From Anaerofustis stercorihominis (GTDB lineage: Bacteria > Bacillota > Clostridia > Eubacteriales > Anaerofustaceae): 57,847 nucleotides of DNA. Of the stretch, positions 27,058 to 34,632 are shown piece after piece. The stretch is from assembly GCF_005844425.1 (NCBI RefSeq), contig NZ_SPHL01000010.1:1-57847 (forward strand), given 5' to 3'. Within the stretch, counting starts at the first letter, position 1. Each line of letters begins with the position of its first letter. Made by a program: the position numbers and the translations under genes. Under the pieces are notes generated by a model. It saw only the letters and a program-made list of their open reading frames with translations. It was not told the origin of the DNA and made no database searches.

Positions 27058-28044
27058 ATGAGTAATTATAAAGCAGTTAAGATCGAAAAAGGTTCTCAAG
27101 GTTGGGGTGGACCGTTAATTATTAAACCAACTGAAAAGAAAAATAAAATTGCCAGTGTTACAGGTGGTGGAATTCATCCTCTTGCACAATATATTGCAGA
27201 CTTAACGGGAGCACAAGCCGTTGATGCTTTTTCTACAGGTGTTCCTGATGAAGAAATGGCTGTGGTTATAGTTGATTGTGGTGGTACTGCAAGATGTGGT
27301 GTTTATCCTAAAAAAGGCGTATATACAATTAATCTTAATGCTGTAGGAGCTGTTGGACCACTTGCACAATATATTAAAGAAGAAATATATGTATCAGACG
27401 TAAAAGAAAATAACGTAACATTATATGAAGGAGAAGTTAGTGATGAAGAACCTTCGGCTGTTACACAAGAAGTAAAACCATCATCTAATGAAAACAACGG
27501 ACCTGAACAAAAAGGTTTAGTTGGAGTAATTGCAAAAATAGGGAAGGCAGTTGGTGGTGTTGTAAACAAATTCTTTGCAGCAGGTAGAGATGCTATTGAT
27601 ACTACAATAAGAAATATCTTACCATTTATGGCATTTGTTAGTATGCTTCTTGGTATAATTTCTGCATCAGGTATTGGGGATGTAATAGCAAAGGCGATAA
27701 GTCCTTTAGCTGGTTCTCTTCCAGGAATGATTGTTTTATCAATAATCTGTGCAATTCCATTCTTATCACCTGTTCTTGGACCAGGAGCAGTTATTGCTCA
27801 AGTAGTAGGTGTATTAGTTGGTGCTGAAATTGCAAAAGGAAGTATTCCTCCAACATATGCATTACCTGCATTATTTGCTATAGATGCTCAAGTTGGAGCA
27901 GACTTTGTTCCTGTTGGATTATCTCTTGGAGAAGCTGAACCTTCTACAGTTGAAATCGGGGTTCCCGCAATGCTATTCTCTAGACTTATTACAGGACCTA
28001 TTGCGGTTATAATCGCATACTTCTGTTCATTTGGATTATATTAA
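27058..28044 (+). CDS. srlE: PTS glucitol/sorbitol-type EIIB(C) component
   Basis: 328 residues. The N-terminal EIIB domain carries the phosphorylation motif D-C-G-G-T-A-R-C-G-V-Y-P (residues 73-84; Cys74 is the likely phospho-site). A linker rich in E, S and P (about 125-155) joins a C-terminal membrane part with about four helices (residues 185-325), including the SrlE-type S-P-V-L-G-P-G-A-V-I-A-Q. It passes phosphate from EIIA to the incoming polyol. Encoded 14 bases after EIIC, with AAAGGGG as ribosome site. Confidence 0.94.
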   Translation: MSNYKAVKIEKGSQGWGGPLIIKPTEKKNKIASVTGGGIHPLAQYIADLTGAQAVDAFSTGVPDEEMAVVIVDCGGTARCGVYPKKGVYTINLNAVGAVGPLAQYIKEEIYVSDVKENNVTLYEGEVSDEEPSAVTQEVKPSSNENNGPEQKGLVGVIAKIGKAVGGVVNKFFAAGRDAIDTTIRNILPFMAFVSMLLGIISASGIGDVIAKAISPLAGSLPGMIVLSIICAIPFLSPVLGPGAVIAQVVGVLVGAEIAKGSIPPTYALPALFAIDAQVGADFVPVGLSLGEAEPSTVEIGVPAMLFSRLITGPIAVIIAYFCSFGLY

Positions 28045-28082
28045 TAGACATAAAAAATTAAAACGTAAGGAAAGTACATAAT

Positions 28083-28454
28083 ATGAATTATATATCAAAA
28101 ATAACCGGATTTGGCGACATGGCTTTAGATTTTTTACAAGAAAATATGCTTATACTGTTTAATGATGATGCTCCAGTTGAACTTGCGGAACTGTCAGTTT
28201 TACATGAAAAGCAAGAATTAACAAGGGATGTTTGTGTGGGAGACATTATTTCTCTTGGTGAAGATGATTATCTTGTTACTGCTGTAGGCTCAGAAGCAAA
28301 AGAAACCTTAAAGATGTTGGGACATTGTTGTTTGGTATTTGGAGGCAAAGACAGCGTAGATCTTCCCGGACAAATCCAATTAAAAGGTGATAAACTTCCA
28401 GATTTAAAAGTGGGAGATTATATTAAAATACAATTTTTAGGAGGAAATGAATAA
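28083..28454 (+). CDS. srlB: PTS glucitol/sorbitol-type EIIA component
   Basis: 123 residues, the size of SrlB/GutB. Aligned by eye with E. coli SrlB, the active histidine falls at H41 (S-V-L-H-E-K-Q-E-L). The V-T-A-V-G-S-E-A-K-E-T-L-K-M-L-G-H block is also conserved. It accepts phosphate from HPr (a ptsH gene lies at 51594 in this window) and hands it to EIIB. Its TAA stop overlaps the ATG of the next gene (TAATG), indicating translational coupling with the oxidoreductase. Confidence 0.93.
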   Translation: MNYISKITGFGDMALDFLQENMLILFNDDAPVELAELSVLHEKQELTRDVCVGDIISLGEDDYLVTAVGSEAKETLKMLGHCCLVFGGKDSVDLPGQIQLKGDKLPDLKVGDYIKIQFLGGNE

Positions 28455-29752
28455 TGTTAAGAATGAATTACAAATTAGCAGAGCTAGAAGAAAAAAATGC
28501 TCCTATTATGACCAGTATAATAGGAGCAGGACAAATGGGCAGGGGCATGACCAGTCAAATGATCAGGATGAAAGGTATGAAGCCCGCAATTGTTGCTGAC
28601 ATTAATATAGATAATGTCATTGCCGCATTTGAAAACTCTGGATTAACCAAAGATGATTATATTATAACAAATAAATTAAGCGAAGCCAATGCATATCTTG
28701 AAAAAGGTAAATATATTGCAACAGAAAATTCAGAGCTTGGTGCAAAAGCAAACCTTATTCAAGCTGCTGTTGATGCTACAGGGGTTCCTGAAGTAGGGGC
28801 AAGAGTTGCAATTGATGCTATAAACGAAGGTAAACATATTTGTATGTTAAATGTTGAAACTGATGTTGTTATTGGACCTATGCTTAAAAAATTAGCTGAT
28901 AATGCAGGTGTAATTTATACAGGCAGTGCAGGGGATGAACCTGGTGCGGTTAAAGAATTATATGATTTTGCAACAGCTGCCGGATTTGATGTAAGAGTTA
29001 TTGGTAAAGGTAAAAACAATAAAATCGACTATGATGCAAATCCTACAACATTAGCTGAATATGCAGCTAAGAGAGGCGTTAGTCCTAAGATGCAAACAGC
29101 ATTTACAGACGGAACAAAAACAATGGTAGAACTTACAGCTATGGCTAATGCAACAGGATTTATCCCTGATATCAGAGGAGGTCATGGACCTGAAGCTGAA
29201 GTAAATGATTTACCTAATTTGTTTAGACCTACTGAAGAAGGTGGTATTCTTCAAAATGGATACGGAAAAGTTGAATGGGTAAATGGTATTGCTCCTGGTG
29301 TATTTGTAATCATTTCAAGCGATCTTCCTTTTGTTAAACATGAAATGAATTACCTAAGCATGGGCGAAGGTCCTAACTGGGTATTATATAGACCTTATCA
29401 TTTATGTTCTTTGGAAACACCTCTAACAGTAGCAAAAGCAGTTGTTGACAATACTTCAACATTAGTTCCTATGGACGGTGGATTAGTTTGTGAAACAGTA
29501 GCAGTTGCTAAAAAAGATTTAAAAGCAGGCGAAATGCTTGACGGTATTGGTGGATATACTGTATATGGTGTTGTTGATACACACGAAAATATGCTTAAAG
29601 ATAACGGAGTTCCTTTGGGAGTTATTACAAAGAATACAAAACTTCTTAAAGATGTTAAAAAAGGTCAAACAATCACATATGATATGGTTGATTTAGATGA
29701 TAATTCATTAATTGTACAGCTTAGAAAACTACAAGATAGATTTTTCGGATAA
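28454..29752 (+). CDS. Homoserine-dehydrogenase-like oxidoreductase with C-terminal SAF domain (COG4091 type)
   Basis: 432 residues. The N-terminal Rossmann fold has I-I-G-A-G-Q-M-G-R-G-M (residues 22-32), then A-T-G-V-P-E-V-G-A-R-V-A and N-V-E-T-D-V-V-I-G-P near residues 110-140, as in homoserine-dehydrogenase-like enzymes. The final 90 residues form an SAF domain (V-A-K-K-D-L-K-A-G-E ... L-G-V-I-T-K-N-T-K-L-L). I know of no firmly assigned reaction for the family. Coupled to EIIA at the end of a glucitol-type PTS operon, it is placed where sorbitol-6-phosphate dehydrogenase would normally be, so it probably oxidises or rearranges the imported polyol phosphate (inference). Confidence 0.85.
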   Translation: MLRMNYKLAELEEKNAPIMTSIIGAGQMGRGMTSQMIRMKGMKPAIVADINIDNVIAAFENSGLTKDDYIITNKLSEANAYLEKGKYIATENSELGAKANLIQAAVDATGVPEVGARVAIDAINEGKHICMLNVETDVVIGPMLKKLADNAGVIYTGSAGDEPGAVKELYDFATAAGFDVRVIGKGKNNKIDYDANPTTLAEYAAKRGVSPKMQTAFTDGTKTMVELTAMANATGFIPDIRGGHGPEAEVNDLPNLFRPTEEGGILQNGYGKVEWVNGIAPGVFVIISSDLPFVKHEMNYLSMGEGPNWVLYRPYHLCSLETPLTVAKAVVDNTSTLVPMDGGLVCETVAVAKKDLKAGEMLDGIGGYTVYGVVDTHENMLKDNGVPLGVITKNTKLLKDVKKGQTITYDMVDLDDNSLIVQLRKLQDRFFG

Positions 29753-29777
29753 AATAATATAACATTTTGATTTAAAT

Positions 29778-29820
29778 AAACCCAAATATGAAATTTAATT
29801 CATATTTGGGTTTATTATTT
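29778..29820 (+). terminator. Strong terminator of the PTS operon
   Basis: 15-base arms AAACCCAAATATGAA (29778-29792) and TTCATATTTGGGTTT (29799-29813) followed by a T-rich tail. Confidence 0.88.
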
Positions 29821-30103
29821 TAATTATATTAAAAACATAATAAATAATGTTATTAATATAAGTATATAATGAATACAGTAATAAATGATATATATTTTAA
29901 TAAAATATGATTAAGAGCATTGTATATATTTTAATTTGTATTTATGGCTTTGTAAGTTTTATTTGAAGGAGAATATATATAACTAACAATCCATTAACCT
30001 ATGTATTATTTATTTTGTTTAAATGGTTTTATATGGAGCTTAAATTATTAATGTTCTATAAAATAAGATATAATAAAATATATGGAATTTATTTAAATAA
30101 AAT
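29821..30103. other. AT-rich gap without a recognisable gene
   Basis: About 280 bases of very AT-rich sequence between two terminators. No open frame of note, no RNA motif and no repeat is recognised. A GAAGGAGAA followed by stop-rich sequence near 29965 does not lead to a reading frame. It may be non-coding spacer or a decayed gene. Confidence 0.5.
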
Positions 30104-30135
30104 AAAAAGCGGTTTTATTATAAAACCGCTTTTTT
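30104..30135 (-). terminator. Terminator of the lipoprotein gene
   Basis: AAAAAGCGGTTTTA / TAAAACCGCTTTTTT hairpin, U run on both strands, 16 bases after the lipoprotein stop on the minus strand. Confidence 0.88.
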
Positions 30136-30150
30136 GTAATATATCATTTA

Positions 30151-30582
30151 TTATTGTAATCTGTTAAATAATGCAAGAACAGCATCATATTGAGGGAAAT
30201 CTGTAGGAAGTATAATAGCATATCCGTTTGCAACTGTAACATTTTCTGTTATTTCGCTTCCAAGGGATTCCATTGTTAATTTACCATCTTTTTCAGCATT
30301 TTTATATGCATCTGAATCTTTATCAAATGTATATAATTCTAAAGTTTTATCATCGGCTGTAAATTTAAATCCCGCAGTTGCACCTACAAGTTCGTACATT
30401 GTTTCTGATTCTGTTCCTTCGATTCCAAGATTTTTAAGTTCAGCTTTGAATTCTTCTACTGTGATTTTAGGTTCGCTTGTTTGTGTTTCACCAGAACTGC
30501 TTGTTTCTCCTCCACCGCATGCAACGAAAGAAACAGCCATAAGAGCAACAATTAATAATGCTAATAATTTTTTTAGTTTCAT
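30151..30582 (-). CDS. Small secreted lipoprotein, unknown function
   Basis: 143 residues. A lipoprotein signal peptide (M-K-L-K-K-L-L-A-L-L-I-V-A-L-M-A-V-S) ends at the lipobox F-V-A-C, giving lipidation at Cys22. A Ser/Gly/Thr-rich spacer follows, then an about 105-residue acidic globular domain that I do not recognise. It is expected on the outer face of the cytoplasmic membrane. Ribosome site GGAGGG. A palindrome lies just upstream. It is followed by its own terminator and is not linked to neighbours. Confidence 0.85.
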   Translation of the reverse strand: MKLKKLLALLIVALMAVSFVACGGGETSSSGETQTSEPKITVEEFKAELKNLGIEGTESETMYELVGATAGFKFTADDKTLELYTFDKDSDAYKNAEKDGKLTMESLGSEITENVTVANGYAIILPTDFPQYDAVLALFNRLQ

Positions 30583-30600
30583 AATTTATTCCCTCCTTGA

Positions 30601-30617
30601 AACTTATATTATAAGTT
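30601..30617 (-). promoter_or_regulatory. Palindrome in the lipoprotein promoter region
   Basis: AACTTATA-T-TATAAGTT, 8-base arms. On the minus strand it contains a TATAAT hexamer about 25 bases before the lipoprotein start. Could be a -10 region covered by an operator. Confidence 0.35.
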
Positions 30618-30643
30618 AATGATATCACAAAGGAAGAGAAAAA

Positions 30644-30669
30644 ATATAAAAAAAAGACCTTGAGGTCTA
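30644..30669 (-). terminator. Terminator of the tRNA operon
   Basis: On the minus strand AGACCTCAAGGTCT followed by eight U residues, about 12 bases after the tRNA-Leu gene. Confidence 0.85.
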
Positions 30670-30680
30670 ACATAAAAGGA

Positions 30681-30769
30681 TGGTGCCGAAGACCGGAGTC
30701 GAACCGGTACGATCGGTAAGGATCGCAGGATTTTAAGTCCTGTGCGTCTGCCAATTTCGCCACTTCGGC
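30681..30769 (-). tRNA. tRNA-Leu (anticodon TAA)
   Basis: Class II tRNA with a long variable arm. On the minus strand the acceptor pair is GCCGAAG/CTTCGGC, the anticodon loop CTTAAAA contains TAA, and the T-arm is GGTTCGACTCC. CCA is encoded. Last gene of a six-tRNA transcript. Confidence 0.95.
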
Positions 30770-30779
30770 TTAAGATAAA

Positions 30780-30853
30780 TGGAGGCGGCACCCAGACTCG
30801 AACTGGGGATACGGGTGTTGCAGACCCTTGCCTTACCACTTGGCTATGCCGCC
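30780..30853 (-). tRNA. tRNA-Cys (anticodon GCA)
   Basis: Acceptor GGCGGCA/TGCCGCC, anticodon loop CTGCAAC with GCA, T-loop GTTCGAGTC; CCA encoded. Ten bases separate it from tRNA-Leu. Confidence 0.95.
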
Positions 30854-30862
30854 TAAAAAAAA

Positions 30863-30937
30863 TGGAGCGAAAGACGAGATTCGAACTCGCGACCCTCGCC
30901 TTGGCAAGGCGATGCTCTACCACTGAGCCACTTTCGC
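30863..30937 (-). tRNA. tRNA-Gly (anticodon GCC)
   Basis: Acceptor GCGAAAG/CTTTCGC, anticodon loop TTGCCAA with GCC, T-loop GTTCGAATC; CCA encoded. Confidence 0.95.
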
Positions 30938-30943
30938 TTAAGA

Positions 30944-31020
<77 letters not shown>

Positions 31021-31025
31021 TAAAA

Positions 31026-31104
31026 TGGCGACTCGGAAGGGACTCGAACCCTCGACCTCTAGCGTGACAGGCTAGCATTCTAACCAGCTGAACTACCGAG
31101 CCGC
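31026..31104 (-). tRNA. tRNA-Asp (anticodon GTC)
   Basis: Acceptor GCGGCTC/GAGTCGC with one G-U pair, anticodon loop CTGTCAC with GTC, T-loop GTTCGAGTC; CCA encoded. Confidence 0.95.
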
Positions 31105-31126
31105 ATTCTTAATATTAATTTTTTAA

Positions 31127-31202
31127 TGGTGGTCGCAATAGGGCTCGAACCTATGACCCCCTGCTTGTAAGGCAGGTGCTCTCCCAGCTGAGCTATGCGA
31201 CC
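31127..31202 (-). tRNA. tRNA-Val (anticodon TAC)
   Basis: Acceptor GGTCGCA/TGCGACC, anticodon loop CTTACAA with TAC, T-loop GTTCGAGCC; CCA encoded. First gene of the tRNA transcript. Confidence 0.95.
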
Positions 31203-31236
31203 ATTTTTTTTGTTGCCACTTTTTCAGCGCTGATTT

Positions 31237-31265
31237 ATTATATAACAATGCAAAGATTATGTCAA
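31237..31265 (-). promoter_or_regulatory. Consensus promoter of the tRNA operon
   Basis: On the minus strand a perfect TTGACA (31260-31265), 17-base spacer and perfect TATAAT (31237-31242), about 35 bases before tRNA-Val. Confidence 0.9.
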
Positions 31266-31283
31266 GTATAAATTAACATTTTT

Positions 31284-32453
31284 TTAATTTATTTTTTCAA
31301 AAGTTTTTTCGTTATAATAGATAACGTTGAAACCCTTTATTTTAGCAGTGTTTATGCTTTCTTTATAATTTGATGGAATAGATAAAACACTCTTATTTCC
31401 ATCTGAAATATATTTTTTATCCGGATTTTTTTTATAATAATCAAAATACCAGTACATATCTTGGTGTTGTCCTTTATTTGCTATAGCTCTGCTTATATAA
31501 TAAGGATCAAAGTCATTTTTTATTGGATTTGTAAAATAAGGTTTTTCCGGTGCTGCAAGAACTGCGCTTTCTATATTGTATGAAATGTCTTTATATGTTC
31601 CGCTTTTTACAGCTTTTAATCCATTTTTGTTTGGTTTGTCACCATAGGGATAAGCTAAATAAACAGTCTTGTTTTTATTTGTGTTGTTATAAACTAAATT
31701 ATTTACTTTTCCTATTTCTTTTGTTATTTCGCTGTTACTTAGTTCATTCATATTATAATGACTATAAGTATGATTTCCTATTTCGTATCCTAATTCTTGT
31801 AAAACTCTGAATTTATCCTTATAAGAGCCTTCTGATTTGCTATTATGGTAAGCATCATATTCAAAAGGATTATTTGTTATATATAAAACTCCTCCGCTTC
31901 CAAAATCCGGATGTTCTGCTTTAAAATTTTCAAGAATCCCTATAAGTGTATCATCATTTACTACAAGTTTTCCCTCTTTATTTTTTACTAAGGAAAAACA
32001 GCTTTTTAATCCATCATCAAAAGTTAGCAAAATAGGGGTTTTCCCAGCAGGAATATCTATATCATTGCTTAAATACTCTTTCATGGAAATTAAAACATAT
32101 CCGTTTTGGTACATATATTCCAAATCTTCCCTAAATTCTTTTTTGCTTCTGTGCCATGGATAGTGATTCTTTTTATCATCTATACTGTGATACATAATAA
32201 CTAAAATATCACCGGCTTCGTTTGGTTTAATATTTTTATAGTCAATATCTGTCTTTGATATATCTTCTTTTATTTCTACTTCGTTTTGAGTATTTATATA
32301 AGCTGAAAATTTATTTATATTAAAAGATACTAACGCGATAATAAAACAAAGAAGTACTAAAATTATAATGTAATACCTTTGTTTTTTTATAAACATATTT
32401 AGATTGGTAATCTTTTTTCTGAAATCATCATTATGTTTATTTTTATTTGACAA
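31284..32453 (-). CDS. Membrane-anchored polysaccharide deacetylase
   Basis: 389 residues from a TTG start at 32453 with GAGAGG 9 bases upstream. A cytoplasmic basic N-terminus (about 25 residues) and one membrane helix (about 27-48) are followed by an extracellular NodB-type domain: L-T-F-D-D-G (motif 1, near residue 143), G-N-H-T-Y-S-H (motif 2, near residue 227) and A-Y-P-Y-G (motif 3, near residue 270). It probably deacetylates a surface glycan; substrate not predictable. It stands alone, upstream of the tRNA operon on the same strand and divergent from the RubisCO-like gene. It is distinct in domain layout from the deacetylase at 23475. Confidence 0.88.
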   Translation of the reverse strand: MSNKNKHNDDFRKKITNLNMFIKKQRYYIIILVLLCFIIALVSFNINKFSAYINTQNEVEIKEDISKTDIDYKNIKPNEAGDILVIMYHSIDDKKNHYPWHRSKKEFREDLEYMYQNGYVLISMKEYLSNDIDIPAGKTPILLTFDDGLKSCFSLVKNKEGKLVVNDDTLIGILENFKAEHPDFGSGGVLYITNNPFEYDAYHNSKSEGSYKDKFRVLQELGYEIGNHTYSHYNMNELSNSEITKEIGKVNNLVYNNTNKNKTVYLAYPYGDKPNKNGLKAVKSGTYKDISYNIESAVLAAPEKPYFTNPIKNDFDPYYISRAIANKGQHQDMYWYFDYYKKNPDKKYISDGNKSVLSIPSNYKESINTAKIKGFNVIYYNEKTFEKIN

Positions 32454-32677
32454 TTGTTTTTACCTCTCTTTTTATTTGTTACATTAAAATATATGTTAAG
32501 TAGAAAAAAATATTTTCTAATTTTAAGATGTTTTTTGCTTTTTAACAAGTTATATGTTTTATAACGGCATATATAACCATTATGGTTTATTTGTTGTTTT
32601 TATTTTGTTACTTGTTAATAATATTATAACATTAAGTTGTTTTAAATAGAAATAAAAGTAAAATATAAATTATAATA
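32454..32677. other. Divergent intergenic region, AT-rich
   Basis: Separates the deacetylase and RubisCO-like genes. It holds an imperfect palindrome near 32550-32580 (GTTATATG ... CATATATAAC) and a CCATTATGG motif, possible operator sequences. No gene, RNA motif or catabolite-repression box is clear. Confidence 0.45.
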
Positions 32678-32706
32678 TTGACAAAACATAATTACCATGT
32701 TAATAT
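32678..32706 (+). promoter_or_regulatory. Promoter of the RubisCO-like gene
   Basis: TTGACA (32678-32683), 17-base spacer, TAATAT (32701-32706). It leaves a leader of about 85 bases with a weak TTTAAG/CTTAAA inverted repeat before the AAGGAGG ribosome site. Confidence 0.7.
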
Positions 32707-32797
32707 AAAAGCGTAAAGACAGGACTATGTTTATAAAGTTGTTTTTACATTTAAGGGTAGACGGTTAAATACTTAAAGTTTAAGGAGGATTTTTATA

Positions 32798-34126
32798 ATG
32801 AAACAAAAATATAACCCTTTGATGTTCCAATGTAGTGAAAGTTTAGATATGAGCAAATATATTGTTGCTACATATTATATGAGAGGTAAAGGAAATAATC
32901 CTATGGAACTTGACCTTGCCAAATTTGCAGAATCAATAGCTGCAGAACAAGCAACAGGTACATGGATTGATGTTCCTTTTGAAACAGATGACATTGTTGA
33001 AAGACATGCTGCAAAAGTTATTGGTATTTATGAAACACCTGCTTATGACAGAGAACTTCCTGACGGAATACAATACAGAGATATGATAGTTAGACTTGCT
33101 TTCCCTTGGGAAAACATAGGAACTAACTTCCCAATGATTTTTACAACTGCAATAGGTAATATTTCTGCTGCAAGATTAAAGCTTGTAGACCTTGAATTCC
33201 CTAAAGAATATACAGACCATTTCCAAGGCCCAAAATTTGGTATAAAAGGCGTAAGAGAAATTCTTGATATTCCTGAAAGACCACTTACTTGTGCAATGAT
33301 TAAACCTGATACAGGTTGGACTCCTGAACAAGGTGCAATAATGGCAGGAGATGCTTATGTTGGCGGTATTGACGTAATAAAAGATGATGAACTTCTTGTT
33401 GCGGATCCTGCATGGTGCCCTATTGAAAAAAGAGTTAAAGCAATAACAGAAGCAGGTCTAAAAGCTTATGAACAAACAGGTGAAAAACATTTATATACTG
33501 TTAACTTAACAGAAGACAGCTTTAAGATTAAAGACCTTGCATACAGAGCTTTAGATGCAGGTGCAAATGCTTTAATGATTAATACATATACAGCAGGTTT
33601 CTCAGCTCTTAGAATGTTAGCTGAAGACCCTAATATTCAAGTTCCTATTATGTCACATCCTGACTATGCAGCAGCACAATCTTACTCTCCTGATACAGGT
33701 GTTGCCGTAGCATTACTTTGGGGTAAACTTGTAAGACTTGCCGGAGCTGATATGGCAATAACAACAAACTATTATGGTAAGATTCCTGTACTTAGAGATT
33801 CTTACTTAAGAACTTGTAGAGATCTTAAGATGAAATTCCATAATATTAAAGATTGTCTTCCTGCACCAAGCGGTGGAATGTATCAAGGTGTTGTTCCAGA
33901 AACAATTTATGAAGTTGGTACTGATGTTATGATTGCAGCAGGCGGTGCTGTTCATGGACACAGAAACGGTGCTACAGCAGGTGCAAGATCTCTAAGACAA
34001 GCAATTGATGCTGCTATGGCTGGTATTTCATTAAGAGAATATGCAAAAGATAAACCGGATCTTCAAATCGCTCTTGATGATTGGGGATGTGGTGAAAAAG
34101 AAGATTTATTTGATATGAAAAAATAA
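32798..34126 (+). CDS. RubisCO-like protein (large-subunit superfamily), function unassigned
   Basis: 442 residues with the N-terminal alpha/beta domain and the C-terminal TIM barrel of the RubisCO large-subunit superfamily. By-eye correspondences to spinach numbering: E50 (E60), T55 (T65), N121 (N123), K169 in I-K-P-D-T-G-W (K175), K195/D197/E198 in G-G-I-D-V-I-K-D-D-E (K201/D203/E204), H287 (H294), K328 (loop-6 K334), S358-G-G (S379) and G382-G383 (phosphate site). R295 and H327 seem replaced. Enolase-type MtnW usually lacks the loop-6 lysine, so this may be a decarboxylase/transcarboxylase-type form IV protein; that is inference. It is monocistronic, with its own promoter and terminator. 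No methionine-salvage genes are nearby. Confidence 0.9.
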   Translation: MKQKYNPLMFQCSESLDMSKYIVATYYMRGKGNNPMELDLAKFAESIAAEQATGTWIDVPFETDDIVERHAAKVIGIYETPAYDRELPDGIQYRDMIVRLAFPWENIGTNFPMIFTTAIGNISAARLKLVDLEFPKEYTDHFQGPKFGIKGVREILDIPERPLTCAMIKPDTGWTPEQGAIMAGDAYVGGIDVIKDDELLVADPAWCPIEKRVKAITEAGLKAYEQTGEKHLYTVNLTEDSFKIKDLAYRALDAGANALMINTYTAGFSALRMLAEDPNIQVPIMSHPDYAAAQSYSPDTGVAVALLWGKLVRLAGADMAITTNYYGKIPVLRDSYLRTCRDLKMKFHNIKDCLPAPSGGMYQGVVPETIYEVGTDVMIAAGGAVHGHRNGATAGARSLRQAIDAAMAGISLREYAKDKPDLQIALDDWGCGEKEDLFDMKK

Positions 34127-34183
34127 ACTTTTGAGTTTATAACATAACGTCATGTTTTCCTCTTAAAAAAGAATATAATTATT

Positions 34184-34215
34184 ACCCCCAACTATCGTTG
34201 GGGGTTGTTTTTTTA
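34184..34215 (+). terminator. Strong terminator of the RubisCO-like gene
   Basis: ACCCCCAAC / GTTGGGGGT hairpin with TATC loop and T run. Confidence 0.92.
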
Positions 34216-34235
34216 TTATTAAAAAAGTATTTTAA

Positions 34236-34281
34236 TTGTCAAGTGAAAAACCTTGACAATGTCTTTTCCTTTTGTTATAAT
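34236..34281 (+). promoter_or_regulatory. ylxM-ffh promoter with overlapping palindrome
   Basis: Consensus TTGACA (34253-34258), 17-base spacer, TATAAT (34276-34281). The -35 box lies in the right arm of a perfect inverted repeat TTGTCAAG-N8-CTTGACAA (34236-34259), a possible operator. Confidence 0.75.
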
Positions 34282-34307
34282 CCTTTAGTCAGTATAAGGA
34301 GAGTAGT

Positions 34308-34622
34308 ATGGAAAAATATTTTAAGATGTCGTATTTAATAGATATATATGCATCTCTTCTTACTCAAAAACAGTATAAAGTGCTTGAATATTATTACAGT
34401 GATGATATATCACTAAGTGAAATTGCAAGTATTTTGAATATCTCTAGACAAGGTGTTTATGATACTTTAAAAAGGGCAGAAAAAATAATATCTGATTATG
34501 ATGATAAATTACAGTTATTAAATAAATATGAACAAAACATTAAAATGCTTGAAAAAGCAGAAGCTTTGATTGATAATAAAGAGGCTTTATCTTTAATAGA
34601 GAAGGTAAAGGAAAACCTATAA
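34308..34622 (+). CDS. ylxM: YlxM, SRP-associated sigma-70-region-4-like protein
   Basis: 104 residues, standard for YlxM. Its helix-turn-helix (L-S-E-I-A-S-I-L-N-I-S-R-Q-G-V-Y-D-T-L) resembles sigma-70 region 4. YlxM is cotranscribed with ffh in Firmicutes and has been linked to signal-recognition-particle function. It lies 10 bases before ffh, downstream of a consensus promoter. Confidence 0.93.
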   Translation: MEKYFKMSYLIDIYASLLTQKQYKVLEYYYSDDISLSEIASILNISRQGVYDTLKRAEKIISDYDDKLQLLNKYEQNIKMLEKAEALIDNKEALSLIEKVKENL

Positions 34623-34632
34623 GGAGGTTTCT

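Noticed and set aside
29821-30103. Small RNA or decayed gene in the gap after the PTS operon
   Set aside because: No promoter/terminator pair enclosing a stable structure and no coding remnant could be supported; only AT-rich sequence is seen.
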